Shown one piece after another: positions 35,675-48,170 of a stretch of DNA of 64,000 bases. Under the pieces are notes generated by a model, which saw only the letters and a program-made list of their open reading frames with translations, was not told the origin of the DNA and made no database searches. Origin of the DNA: Eleusine coracana subsp. coracana (lineage: Eukaryota > Streptophyta > Magnoliopsida > Poales > Poaceae); assembly GCA_032690845.1 (NCBI GenBank), contig CM064423.1:33030903-33094902 (forward strand), read 5' to 3'. Both the position numbers and the translations under genes were made by a program. Within the stretch, counting starts at the first letter, position 1, and every line of letters begins with the position of its first letter.

Positions 35675-36539
35675 TACTACAAAAAGGTCCAATAGCGACG
35701 CAACCTAAATCCCCATAGCGGTGGCCCAACAAAAAACCATCACTACAACTAGAAAATCAATTTTAACTGTGGCCTACATAATCATCCGCCGCTATTGTTT
35801 ATTTTAGCGACGGTCCATTTTATCATCCGCCGCTATTGTTTATTTTAGCGGCCCCCTTTATCACTCACCACTACTGAGACAGCCCAAGCCCAATTATCCC
35901 TTCCCTATATAAATAGCGGAGACAACCCTATCTTCTTCCCACCCCACGCCCTCTTGCCACCCTCCCACGCCGCCCCTCTCTCTCTCTCTCTCTCTGTACC
36001 CCGTGCCGCCCCCCTCTGTCAACTTACCTCCCACACGACCTCCTCCTCTCCCTCCAGCGGCCCCCTCTGTCCCTACTCCATCCACAACCACCCCTGCCCA
36101 CTCTCCTCCTCGTCTCCCCCCCCCCCCCCTCTGTCCCCTCTCTCCTCGTCGGACGGCGGCGCACGGCAAAGGGGAGGCCGGATCCGGTCCCTCCCCCCCC
36201 CCCCCCCATCCAATGGCAGCGCGCGGCAAGGGGAGGCTAGATCTGGTGCGTCCCCCTCCTCCGATGGCGGCGCGCAGCAAGGGGAGGCTGGATCTGGTGC
36301 CACCCCCTCCTTCAACGGCAGCGCGCGGCAAGGGGAGGCTGGATCCGGCGTGTACCCCTCCTCCAACGGCGGGATGCGGCAAGGGGAGGCCAGATCTGGC
36401 ATGTACACCACGGCGGCGGTTCTTGCCTACCCACCATTGTAGTAGTTTATTTGTACCTGCATTTAAGTAGTTGTGGGTAGCTATACCAGCTGCTGCAGTT
36501 GATTTTAGGCCGCCGCTACAAGCCACTTTTGTGGTAGTG
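35675..36539. mobile_element. CACTA-like non-autonomous element
   Basis: Left end TACTACAAAAAGG and right end (reverse complement) CACTACCACAAAAG resemble CACTA termini. Subterminal TAGCGGCGG-type motifs recur near both ends (about 35690-35850 and 36510-36520). The interior has a TATA-like CTATATAAATAG near 35909, a CT microsatellite (about 35977-35996) and a minisatellite. The 3-bp flanks (TAG and GGA) do not match, and another CACTA-like end (CACTACAACTAGAAAATC) near 35743 hints at nesting. Confidence 0.45.
36151..36410 (+). repeat. 51-bp GC-rich minisatellite
   Basis: Five units of the form GGCGGCGCGCGGCAAGGGG plus AGGCTGGATCTGGTG, the later ones about 51 bp apart. The plus strand is open from 35954 to 36442 and would give a Pro/Gly/Arg/Ser 17-residue repeat. 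No recognised domain; treated as repeat, not gene. Confidence 0.7.
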
Positions 36540-36679
36540 GGAATCAAATGGTGCATGATATTCGTTGTGGTAGCTTAGCAATGGGGACCAACTACAGCTA
36601 CTGTTTTTTGAAATAATATTATGTTAATAAATAATTACAGATCTGGATCACGATTTTGTTAAAATGGTAGGAATAGAGG

Positions 36680-36736
36680 CTAGTCGGTTATGCACCGACC
36701 GACTAGCAAGAAATCGGTTTGGCATTGACCGACTAG
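36680..36736. repeat. CTAGTCGGT inverted and direct repeats upstream of the transposase
   Basis: CTAGTCGGT (36680-36688) pairs with ACCGACTAG (36698-36706), a perfect 9-bp stem with a 9-base loop; ACCGACTAG recurs at 36728-36736. Position is about 90-150 bp before the transposase start. Confidence 0.6.
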
Positions 36737-36825
36737 ACCATATCACTTTTGTAGTCCCCAACTGCCTGTGCCCCCCATTCCACCTCTCCATATAGGAAGT
36801 CAGGGTGCTTGTAGCCCCAACAGGC

Positions 36826-38024
36826 ATGAAGAACGTGAGAATCAACGATGGACACAATTCATCGTGGGAGTATGATGTCATTGATGTTCATCAAGGACAG
36901 ATGTTTCATGATAAGAGGGATTTGCAGGTAGCCGTGATGCGGTGGGCTTTTTCAGAGACGAAAGAGTTCAGAGTAGTCATTTCAAATCCCAGAACATGTG
37001 ACGTGAAGTGCACGGTTTAGGATTGTACGTGATGTGTACACGGTTACATGAAGAAAAATAAGGTGACATTTGTAGCAAGTATTGTCATGCACGTTCTTAC
37101 ACCTTGAAGTAGACTCTGCTAAAATACAGTAACTTGAGTAGTAGATTTATTGCTCAGCACATGTATCCTGAGATAGTTCAGAAGACGAGCATGTCTCCTT
37201 TTGCAATAATGCATGCCATAGAAAACCGATTTGGTTTTGAGATAACATATGATATGACATGGAGAGCAAAACAGAAAGCGTTAGAAAAAAGGTTTAGTAT
37301 ATGACTTTGCAATGCAAGCTTCACTGCTAGATGTAATGCAAGCTAAGAATCCAGGAACTGTTATTGGTATGCATGACTTTGTAAATGTATATTTAAAAAG
37401 GGTACTACAACGTGCTTTGTGGTCATTTGGTTGCATAATTGAAGCATTTAGGCATTGTCAACCTGTGCTGTGTGTGGATGGTATATTTTTTACCGAGAAG
37501 TACAAGGGTCGAATCCTTACTGCAATAGGGGTGGATGGTGAGAATCACGTGGTTCCCATTGCTTTTGTGTTTGTGGAGTGGGAAAACACTAAAAGTTAGC
37601 TATGGTTCTTGTGGTGGGTAAAGTGAGGCATCGTAATGAATAGACCAAATGTTTTCATCTTACATGATCGTCATGTAGGAATGTTGTCAGCAATTCATAC
37701 ATTGAAAACAAATCCCAATGATGAGTCATTCTAGCCCGACTTGCATAGTCGTTGGTGCATGAGACATTTAGGGGAAAACTTCTTCAGGCAGTTTAAAAGT
37801 AAGCGATTGAGGAACATGTCTAAGATGCTATGCAAGCAGAATAGGCGGAATAAATTTCAAAATTTATGGGATGAGCTAGATAAATTAACTATCCATCAAA
37901 TGAAAGAGATGGCAAATATTCCCACTACAAGACGTGACAAGCCTATGGGGCTTGAACCTCTTCCAAACGAATCATGTTGTAACAAGGCAAAGGAGAGGGG
38001 GAAGGAGACTAAAATGTTTCTCAG
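36826..38024 (+). pseudogene. Mutator-like (mudrA) transposase, 5' part
   Basis: Remnant of a MULE transposase, which would bind terminal repeats and cut DNA in the nucleus. Start chosen at ATG 36826. Residues 1-64 match the plant MuDR N-terminal domain (GQMFHDKRDLQVAVMRWAF, FRVVISNPRTC). TAG at 37018 and several stops up to about 37300 follow. The core reopens near 37312 with PVLCVDGIFFTEKYKG, holding the first catalytic Asp, and ILTAIGVDGENHVVPIAF; LHDRHVGMLSAI near 37660 gives the second Asp; HSRWCMRHLGENFFRQFK follows at 37741. The gene breaks at 38024 where element H inserted. It cannot make a working transposase. Confidence 0.88.
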
Positions 38025-38417
38025 TATGGGATATATATACCAGGGATATCTTATTACTTGGATATATTACCGAGTGGGTCGGGATCCAATAAAGGTAAAG
38101 CCCATGAAGATAACTATCCGGATAACAAGTCAGTATTAGAAATAAAAAGTTAGAGATAGAATCCCACTTGGAGATCATGTTGTAACCCTGCCCCTGGATA
38201 TATAAGGAGGGGCAGAGGCTCTTTCATACACACCGCAGCATATCAGATACAATACACCATAGAACACATGGCGTAGTGTTGTTATCCTTCGATAGGCCCG
38301 ATCCTGTCTAAACCTTGCATCTTGTGTGTCCATCGACTCTCGATCTCGGGCATGCCTTTACTGATAAATAAGGATCATGGGTAGCCCTATGATCCACTGC
38401 CGATAATAGTATCGACA
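38025..38417 (+). mobile_element. 5' LTR of element H (Tat/Retand-like)
   Basis: 393 bp, TATGGGATATATATACC (TG changed to TA) to TATCGACA. TATA-like GATATATAAG at 38197-38206. A primer-site remnant TTGACGCGTCAGGAAGGGG follows at 38419-38437, resembling TTGGCGCGCCAGGTAGGGG of grass Tat/Retand-type elements. Flank CTCAG (38020-38024) compares with CTCCG (43976-43980), a target duplication with one change. Confidence 0.85.
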
Positions 38418-41400
38418 GTTGACGCGTCAGGAAGGGGAAGCGCGATGATCGGTTTGTCGAGTTGGATGGCCAATCAGTTTGGAAAAAGATAGATCTTCAT
38501 CGGTTGTGACATCGCTTGGCCGCCAGTCAAGTTTTGTCAAGGCCGCGTGATAGCGCCGATGGCATGCATACGCGCATGGTGGACATGCGACACGGCGTCG
38601 TGTTGTTCTGCTGCGATCATGATGCACAAGAAGCTTGGCGATTCAGATCGAGAAAGCAGCCGTACCTGAAGCTAATCCGCCGATCCGAATCAACAAGCAT
38701 TCGAAATCAGGAAGGCTAGATCGTCTTTCCGTTGCCGAAGATCGGACAGATTACGTGTGTGATTGCATGCGCTGATATTGAGTGCCGGCATGTCGTGTGA
38801 TGCTGTTGGATCATGCGAAATCACTAGACATGACGATCGTATTGCACATGAAGTCGGCAAGTTCATCCTTAAGCCGATCAGGCAGTTGACATACTCGCCG
38901 AGTTTGGCTTGTACACGGAGGCCAAGTCCGAGTCCAATACTCGCCTTCCTGCAAACGACACAATCACGTGCCCACCTGGGAGAGCTCGGTCCTTCTTTTT
39001 ATTCTTTCCATCCATATTATTATTATATTTCATATACACTACTCATTCTGATTAAAGGAATACTCATCAAATGATTGATCTTTTTGCAAGTATGAGTTGC
39101 TACACTTTTCGTGTCCATGCATGTCACCCTGACTCATCCACCTGGGTGATGGGTCAGCTACTAAACTTCTTGGCCATCTGACTATTAACGAGTCGGCGGC
39201 AAGGCAACCGGATGACATAGCGGCTCAGTGTGGAGGTTCAGATGTGAAGATCGTTACGAGCAGGCTATGCACCGCAACGTCGTTGGATGGTGCATAATCG
39301 TGGTTGACCATGATGATCATCGGCGCTCGATGCCGGCGAGTCGATCGTCGAAGCCAACTCGTGAATTCAGAAGTGGATATGCCGGACGAACAGCAGCTAG
39401 GCGGCCTTAAAGTGGCTGCACAAGGCGGCATCTGCTTTGATGCTCTGATCGGCGCCGCGACAACAATAACTCTGGGCATCATGGAAGAAGAGCATTGATC
39501 TAACGTTAACGTGGCATATGTGATCTTGTGCGATCACGTTGCTCAAGAAATCGACGAGTTCATCGGCTCATCCTTGAGGCCGATCATCAAGATCAGTGTT
39601 GATCACCGAATTTGGCCTGTACACAAAAGCTAAAGTCCATGTCGACAGCCACAAGGGCTTCATGAGTCCACAGGGAAGATCTTTCCTTTCCTAATTTCGT
39701 TTACATATTATTTTATTCTTTGCATGTTAAGCCATTAGACTAATGGTGACGCCTTTTTTGTATGAATGTAAGTTGAATCTGCGTTCAGCTACGAATGTCT
39801 CAGCGACTCGGCAACTGGATATCACGACGACTTGGCAATACAGCCAACACTTAGGAATCACGAGCGCTTAGGTCGAATATGACTTGGCTCCGACTCGGCT
39901 TCATGTCCCGCTCGATCAGCCGAGCGATTGGTTCCCGAGTAGCTAGGCATCGGTTCTATGTAGCTGCGCATCGTATAACAGATGTCTTTGGCTGTATGGT
40001 GTTCTTTACTTCGTGCTTGTTGCTGTGAAGAGGCTGATGCTGATGATAAAGATGGCGAGTCAAGTCGTCACTAGCCCGATGGCTCGACAATTTGACGATG
40101 CAATGGTTCGTCTACACGGCCAGTGGCACAAGCAATTTGGCAACATGATGAGACATCCTTTCGGTTGATGGCTCGAATATTCTACCTCTACTCGTCTGAT
40201 GGCTCAGCTACCTCATTATTTGATGATTTGATGACTTGGCATTTCGACCAATCACTCGGCGAGCGGTTTTCTCAGGGACTCACCTTTGACCCATCGATTG
40301 TTCAAAGAGCTAAGTTATTCTTTTATGCCTTATTATTTACATATCAAGTTTAGAGACTATTATGTATTATGTTGCATGCACCTTTATTTTGTTGGTTTTC
40401 CGAGTCTATTTTCATACACCTCGGTTGCATGTACATTCATCAGATTAGACTGCCAATTACCTAGAACATCTATCAATGATCTGGATATTATTATGCTCAT
40501 CTGGAATTTTATCAGTTATCTGGACATTCATCAGGATTCTTATGGTTATCAAAATATTTATAGGATATTCTGTTTTTTATCAATAATTAGGATATTCATT
40601 TGATCTTGATTATTAAACAATGAGTACATTATCTGGAGCATTTATTTCATGAAGATATTCAACTGGAATCTTATTGATCAGTTATTTTTGGAATATATTT
40701 ACTTGGATTTTTTCAATCACTCGGACATCTGGATCTCTAATTTTGCTGTACCCGGTTCAAACAGCATGAGTATTGAGAATATTTTTTTTTACTGGTAGCT
40801 CTAATGCAGCAGCACTGGAATTCTTTTCTTATAATGCTCCAGCTATCTATTTGCTATGAGGAAGGATGTGTTGTTGGTTTTCTCTGGAAGCAACGGTATC
40901 TTATATGAACAGATCACTGGAATGGATAATGGTTTTGTTTAGCTGAGAGCCGTCATGCAGAAGCTTTTCTTCTTCATTCCGTTTTTATCATATTTTACCT
41001 TATATTATATGTTAAGTTATATGAGATGAAATACTGACCATGCATATATTTGCTTTTGCATCTATACACATCTATTTGATGACGCATGTGCGTGAGCCAG
41101 TGATACACGTGCAACAAGCGTCATCAAGCCTTACGTCCTCCGGACTCGGCGACTCATCAACTCGGCAACTGGACAACACATAGCTGATCGGCAAATTCTG
41201 GCTACCATATGGCCACTCAGCGACCCGGCGTGAATGGATCAGTTAACTTAAGGCGGTGGAGAATCAATCTTGGTTTTGTAAATAATTAGAAGAATCCTGG
41301 CTTCGTGTGTTCCTGCACATGATCAAGCATCAACATCATCGATCGTATTGTTCAAGAGCTCGCCGAGTTGTGTGAAAATTGATGGAGTTCGGATCGTATA

Positions 41401-43554
41401 CATACATCACGATAGGGGAGTTTGTTTCCATCTTTATTGTCTTATTTCATTATAAATAATATTCTCGTAATCAGATTGATTAGCTGAATCTCATCATGAC
41501 GCTTTCTTTTGCATGGACCTGAGGGCATGGATCCCGTATATCAGCTCATGTCGGAGACTTGGAGCATGAATCGTAGTTTTGACGGTTCGGCAGGACTCGA
41601 CAACATTATTGATGACTCGGCCTTTCAATTGGTTGACCTGTTCATTTGTCATTGTTACTCGACGTCTCGATCATTCGGAGGTTCGCCGACTTGAAATTTC
41701 CTCCGGTCCAGTCGACAAACAAGCGGCGTGCTCGGAGACTCGTCTACAACTCATCGATCAAATCGTGTGGTTGTTGTGAAGAGGCTGATGATAAAGATGG
41801 CGGAGTCAAGTTATCATTAGGCCGACGGCTCGGCCATTTCATGATGCAATGGTTCATCCACACGGCCAGTGGCTCAAGCAATTCGGTGACGTGATGTGTC
41901 GTTCAACTATGTTAATTATTTTTTCACTCTGCCAACGGCTCCACTGTGACTTGCAACATTCTCGATGGCTCGTTTTCGACTCGTCGACTATTTAAGAGCT
42001 AAGTTACTCTTTTATGTTTCATTATTTCTATATTGACTTTAGGTGCTGATATGTATTTGCATGCACCTCTGCTTAATTGGTTTTCCCAGTTTTGTATAGA
42101 TTTTATGGATTATGTTTAGAATATATTGGGATTTCTAGAGTTTTGATCCCTCGAACCTTTTGAGCTATTATCTCGGAGGCTCGTCTTTGGCTCGCTAGAT
42201 ATTAAGCAGCTAAGTATTTTTATAATTTCAGTTTTATTCATCTAGTGAAAGGCCGTAGGTTAATAAACTTAGGGATGATTTCTTTTTGAATAATCTTGAT
42301 GCATTAGACTCTCGGTATTATCTTAACTCGCATATGCTTGACCGAGAGAGTTCTTAGTCTCCATAGTTCATATCATTTGTTAAGGACCGAGGCGGCTTTT
42401 TACCTTAACTCAAATGTTTGACCGAGGGAGTTCTTAGTCTCCATGCTTCATGTTGAATGTTAAGGAAGCCGTTTAATAGTATCGGTACATGATATTTACT
42501 GGTTGTGAGAGTTAAGCTCGAGTTCATACAGTACTTAATCACCCAATACAACCTAAGCATCTACTGATAATGGATCAAGTTTGTTATTTTATATATGTAT
42601 TATATATTAAATACATTATTTGTTTTATCAGTGTATTACCTATTGAATACATTGTTTATTTTATCAGTGTATTACCTATTGAATACATTGTTTGTTTTAT
42701 CAGTGTATTACCTATTGAATACATTATTTGTTTTATATATGTATTACTTATTGAAAACATTATTTATTTTATTAATGTATTATTTATTTAATACATTATT
42801 TTCATGGATTATAGTAACTATATCAACCGAATCTACTTCATTGACATCACTCTGTTTTGTTATCCTGAGTCATTGGATCATTCGGCTATATTATTGGATT
42901 ACTCGGCCATTATTGATTACTTATGATTTTACTCAATATTGGAGAGCCCTGCAAGAGTTGCTATTTTTCACTCGGAATCACGCCCAGGGGCTGCTATACT
43001 TGTTATATTTAATCAAGTATTACTTAGATATTTTTTATGACTCTTATACTTGTTATATTGGATCGAGTATCATCTGGATATTTCAATGACTGCTATGCTT
43101 GGTGTATTTGATCAAGTATCATTCGGATTCATTATTGATTATACTTGTCGGGGAGAATGATAGAACCAATCTTGGGGGCTACCGTATAAAAAACTCCACG
43201 TTAAATCAGTCGGGAAGAGTGCAAGAACCTATCTTGGGAATTATAGTATCAAGTATCCTTGTCGATCTATTCGAGGGAAGTGATAGATTCAGATTTACAT
43301 ATGGTGTTATCATCTTTGACTCATAAGATATTTTGTGAACTAAATACCTTCTGAGTCGGGGGCTATACCTACACCTAGTAAGTGGATTTATTCATCGGAT
43401 CAGGATATTATTTGGCGCACAATCCTTTTTGAAGATTCTTGGAGACCTTTACAAGTTTGTTGTTGTACATGAAATAGTTTAATCATATTCGTGGCGAAGC
43501 ATTAGTCAATCAATTGGAGATCAACAACTAACTTACAAAGCTCTCGGGGGCTAC
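38418..43554 (+). mobile_element. Internal region of H, non-coding (5.1 kb)
   Basis: No gag, protease, RT or integrase in any frame, so H is a large non-autonomous element. It contains two diverged copies of a segment of roughly 300-350 bp (about 40024-40385 and 41774-42068, sharing GCAATGGTTC and ACACGGCCAGTGGC), an 80-bp tandem duplication (about 42310-42475, sharing GAGTTCTTAGTCTCCAT), and a 36-bp tandem array. TCGGCGACTCGG-like dispersed motifs are frequent. The polypurine tract CTCTCGGGGGCTAC lies at 43541-43554. Confidence 0.75.
42597..42812 (+). repeat. 36-bp AT-rich tandem array (6 copies)
   Basis: Units start with GTATTA at 42597, 42633, 42669, 42705, 42741 and 42777. The exact 36-bp period keeps two frames open; one (42595-43089, 164 codons) encodes a hydrophobic 12-residue repeat of the type VYYLLNTLFVLS. 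Located inside non-coding element H, with no known domain. Confidence 0.85.
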
Positions 43555-43975
43555 TGTGGGATATATATACCAGAGATATCTTATTACTTGCATATGTTGC
43601 CCAGTGGGCTAGGGTCCAATAAAGGTAAAGCCCATGAAGATAACTATCTGGATGATTACTTGGAGTAGGTGACAAGTCAGTATTAGAGATAGAAAGTTAG
43701 AGATAGAATCCCACTTGGAGATCATGTTGTAACCCTGCCCTCCGGATATATAAGGAGGGACAGGGGCTCTTTCATAGACACCACAGTATATCACATACAA
43801 TACACCACAGAACACGGGACGTAGGGTTGTTATCCTTCAGGAGGCCCGAACCCGTCTAAACCTTGTGTCTTGTGTGTCCATCAACTCTCGATCTCGCACA
43901 TGCCTTTACCGATAAATAAGGATCATGGGTAGCCCTATGATCCACTGCCAATAATAGTATCAACACTCCGACTAG
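43555..43975 (+). mobile_element. 3' LTR of element H
   Basis: 421 bp, TGTGGGATATATATACC to TATCAACA. Contains about 25 bp (near 43660) absent from the left copy. TATA-like motif at 43744-43755. Directly joined to the resumed transposase gene. Confidence 0.87.
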
Positions 43976-44830
43976 ATATAGGATGAGCCACTTGACAAAT
44001 GTGCATTGACTGAAGAAATAGATGGATCACGCTATGGAATTATGGCAACAAATCTTGTAGAGGTGTATAACTTGGTGATGAAAGGGACTCAATGTCTACA
44101 ACTAGTAGCTATTGTCGAGGGAATCAGTCGTGGCACCCAAACATACCTTCAAGATCGATACGCAAATGCAATCATCCACGTAGCTAACCGTCAAGTCACA
44201 TACACAAGAAGGATCACACAATACATGGCAGAGAAAAGTGCAAAGGGGCAGAGGCGTAGGATTGTGAAGACTGGTATCCGAGAACTAGTGTTTGAGGTTT
44301 TCTTATGTGGGAGGAGTGGGCTTGCTGTTGGTCGTTCTGAAGTGACTATGGAGTGTATACTATGGCCTGATATGAAGCAATGTCAGTGTACCTGCAACAA
44401 GCCTAAGTTACTATCGTTGCCATGCTCCCATGTCTTTGCTACATGTGCAAAGGGCAATATCAAAAGCCATAATTTTTAGTCACCTTATTATCTGAAGGAA
44501 GCGGTTCAGGCAACTTGGAGAAGAGAGTTACTTGGTTTGCAAGCTATCGGGGATTTCACTAACCCATCATAGGGGGTCCTTTATGGATACCTAACCCTGA
44601 GAAGAAGGTTGATGTGAAAGTTCAAAGAAAGTTTCAGCATATACAAAATGATATGGATGCCTTGTAGGCTACAGGTGGCCAAAAAGAATGCATAGTTTGT
44701 GGCGGGAATCACCAGCGAAAGAATTGCAACTTGTACCCCATTGAAAAAGAACCAGATGGCATTGAGTTCAGACGTGTTCTTATGTGAAAGCCAGGGCATC
44801 ATAATAAACATGGAGGGTCATTGAGAGGAA
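43976..44830 (+). pseudogene. Mutator-like transposase, 3' part
   Basis: Continues the gene interrupted by H. An open stretch (44006-44479) carries DGSRYGIMATNLVEVYN and the SWIM zinc finger CQCTCNKPKLLSLPCSH, both typical of MULE transposases. A stop follows near 44478; homology goes on to a C-terminal knuckle CIVCGGNHQRKNC near 44700, after another TAG near 44667. The pieces on either side of H are consistent with one original gene running 5' to 3'. Confidence 0.85.
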
Positions 44831-45099
44831 ATTAGAATATCCCATGTAGGATATCTGTGTTGTATTTTTGTAACCTCGCAGTGTTCTATAATGAATATGT
44901 TATATATTAATGTTCCAAGAATCTATCTTAAACTTGTTATATTTCTCATTGTTCCAAGATTCTGTAATGCACTTGTTATATTTCATATTTGTTTCAAGTT
45001 GTTGTAGTGCACTTGTAACATTTCTATAGATAGCATTTATTTAATTTCATTTGTCCTTTCAAGTTTGTCTAATTGATAGTGCTTTCAACTAGTAGGAAG

Positions 45100-47551
45100 A
45101 TGGAGAACCTTGAGTTGATTGATCATGCGATCAATGCGAAACATCGATCATTTTCTATGTCGTGTGAGCTATATGACACCCTTAGATTGAGGACTTTTGA
45201 CGACTTCTACACATAGATGCATGATGGATTTCAAGGTACGTGTAAATATGCATGAGACATTGTACTAACTAATCATGTCACATATTAATGTTACATGAAT
45301 GCACTTTTGCGGGTTGCATGCGACATGCTTACTTCTCCTTGCATGAATGTTGGACCCGACTGGCAGGTGTATCCCTCGCTTTCTAGTGGATCGTGCACTT
45401 CTTACCGCTCTTGTGGACCGTTGGAGGCTAGAAACACACACTTTTCACCTGCCGGTAGACGAGATGGCGTCAACCCTAGAGGATGTCTTGATGCTACCTA
45501 GACTTCCACTTGCAGGTGCTGTAGTTTTTCCTCCTATTGTGCAGCCAACCTAGAGGTAGCAGATGCTGGCTCGCTTCATCGGTGTGCTTCCTGTTGATGC
45601 ACCAGAGCTGTAGTTTGATTTTAGCGACAAGAATGGACCAACTAAGGTTTTGGCTGGAGCAATCTCGTGCTGGGAACTTGACCCCATAGTCAGAGGATGG
45701 GAGAGTTTGTCGGTACTTGGAGACGTACCTGTTATGGCTGTTTGGATGGGTGTTGTTCACAAGTACCCACCAGGACACCATAGAGAAGCACCTTATATTG
45801 ATCACGCAACAGATAGTAGATGCAGACCAGTAGTGATGCCGTAGTACAGTTGGGGCTCAACAGTCTTGGCTAGCACTTACGGAGCCTTGTGCGTTGCATG
45901 CACATGGAGGACTAGCACGGGATCTTTGACTAGGTGCCCTTTTTTGTTGATGTTGTAGTCTTTCGATCGCTTCGACATTGGTCAACCAGTTCTATTGTCA
46001 TACAAGTCGTATGATGATGACATGTACAATGACGTAGACCCTTTTGATGGACCAACAATGGTTTCTATCTGTGCAACCGTGAGGTATGTAGTATTGAAAT
46101 TATTCAATGCAGCCTTCTTGGGCTACTAGGACTCTACAAAAGGTGTACCCCCACTTTTTTTGGCTTCTTTCGACCAGCCCATGCCTGATCAGGTGCGATG
46201 CATGCCCTATAATGCTGCGGTAGTACACAACCATGCACCACATGGGTTGTCGGCGATGTGTACACGTGACACCATTTTCTGGTTGACTAGACGTCACCTC
46301 GCCGACGACATCGTAATCGAGCCGTACTGTGTGCATCGAGTTCTTTGCTAGCTTGGTTACTTCTAGCATTTCCCTGTTCCTAGAGCTGTTGATGATGATC
46401 ATAAGTAAGTATTACGTATTTTTTATACATTTCATCTATTATTCTCTCATTCTCGTAACTCGTTCTTCTTTATTGTAGAATGACTAGAAAGGGAAAAGGG
46501 ATTGCCTACGAGCCTATTTGGGCTGCAAAGATGGAACCATGGATCGAGCAGTGGGCTGGGGTCCATGTTTCATTGGACCATTGAGGGCAATCACCAGCCC
46601 GTAGGTTCGTACGACCAACCAACGGATCTACACTACGTACCTGCACTGGTTCCACGGGGCGATGCGAGTACGGTGTATCCATGTTTCTCACTCTCCTCAA
46701 GAGGAACATGAGGCTGACATCACCAACACTTTCAGCACATAGCCAAGAGTTGTGAACCATATGTTGGTAAGTCTTCATGATTATATATATGTTAGTAATT
46801 TAATTGATGAATTCAATAATACCATATTTGCTTAATGTGTTATTTACATATTTTGTTTATATTGCTTCTTCATATCACATTATTGATTTAATTGATGTGG
46901 CAGACAGACGTATGTGACTCAATGACCACAGGTTCAAGGACTTCGCTGCTCGGTGCAACGCTACCCCTCCACTTTTTGACGAGCGTGAGATGGGTGCTTC
47001 CTTAATGCACCTCGAACAATGCTTGAGGGATGCTCTCAAGTGTGCCTCCTGCTCCAACTCAGAGGACGTTCAGCCTAGGATGCAGCATAAGTCCCCGCCA
47101 TAGTCGACCCCCGCTGCTGCTCCTAGATCTTTTCGTTATAGCGACCAGTTGTCCTCGTCTACTATACCACTGCAGCCTACGTTCATGCCTACTCTTGAAT
47201 GGATAGCAGCAGGTATATGACATCATAATGAATTATTTTGGCGGTTGTATGTCACTCACTTTTGAACATTGTGTATTAGATGTTGCGCATCAGCTCCAGT
47301 ACTCACAGTATTCTCTACACTCCGCTTCAGAGAGTTTGGGACTAGATGACTTTGGAGCAGTGTTTGATGTATAGAGTTTCATCTAACATCTTTGGGGCTC
47401 CTCCACCAATGCAGCCCACGCAGCACCAGTGACATCTGTTGATGCTCCAAGGGTGAGGAGGCCACCTAACCACCTCACATACCCCACAGACTACATTCCC
47501 GGCAATAGACAACAAGATGAGCCTAGCAAGCGTGACAGGTGTGGGGGATGA
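45100..47551 (+). pseudogene. Plant mobile domain (PMD) protein, MAIN-like, decayed
   Basis: Second gene of the Mutator-like element, same strand, 270 bp after the transposase. The ATG at 45100 opens MENLELIDHAINAKHRSF. PMD signatures include DRWRLETHTFHLP with TLEDVLMLPRLPLAGAV (about 45406-45530), SFDRFDIGQPVLSY (about 45960), RRHLADDIVIEPYCVHRVL (about 46290-46350) and a C-terminal tail RRPPNHLTYPTDYIPG to TGA at 47549. Frameshifts, stops and probable introns separate them (for example a GTACGTG donor-like site near 45237). PMD proteins act in silencing and meristem maintenance, and PMD genes occur inside plant MULEs and other transposons. This copy is not functional. The exon structure could not be resolved by eye. 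Confidence 0.75.
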
Positions 47552-47601
47552 TCTAATGTGCATTTTTCAAAAATGTATTGTATTTTATTGTATCCGCATA
47601 A

Positions 47602-47872
47602 TGTTAGGGCCTTAGCCTCCGAACATGAGAGATGAGAAGGAGTGAGAGAGGAAGGAGGCAAGTGAGTAGAATGGCCAAAGGTCCTCTCTCTCAAGCCCTA
47701 TCCCCCAATTTATAGAGGGAGAGGGGGAAAGTTTGATGTTTATTCCATTAGTGGGGTTGAATATTACACATATACCCTCAGATTTTACAAAAGGGTCCCT
47801 ATGCCTCTAGATTGGGACTCTTTTACACAACAGGGAGTCCTAGCCTATGACACGCATAGCTATCCCCCAACA
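47602..47872 (-). mobile_element. 3' LTR of minus-strand element F
   Basis: 271 bp. Minus strand: TGTTGGGGGATAGC at 47872 to CCCTAACA at 47602. TATA box CCTCTATAAATTGG at 47706-47719. The adjoining GAGGGGTTAC (47873-47882) is its polypurine tract, so the element runs to the right. No second LTR of this type was found before 55907, so F is either truncated or continues beyond element G. Confidence 0.75.
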
Positions 47873-48170
47873 GTAACCCCTCAACTATTTGTTCTTGGTT
47901 GGTACAACAAGACCTAATAGTTACCTAACCGAAAAGAGGACCAATTACAACTCGAACTCACAATTTACAAGGAATTCCCTTCATAATCGGCTTGTGCACG
48001 CCTCTTTGCAAGGTAGTTCAGCTTTGAAGGTTGTTGTTGTGCCCTGTGTCTTTTCCCATGAGCGCTAGACAAATCTTTGCCACCGTGTCAGTGTGGACTG
48101 GTCCCAGTATGCCCCCTAGACCCTCTTGGCTAGCGCTCATGGGAAAACATCGAGTCGTCGTATGGCGTCA

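Noticed and set aside
35894..36556. 220-codon minus-strand ORF
   Set aside because: Low-complexity Gly/Arg-rich translation of the minisatellite and CT repeat.
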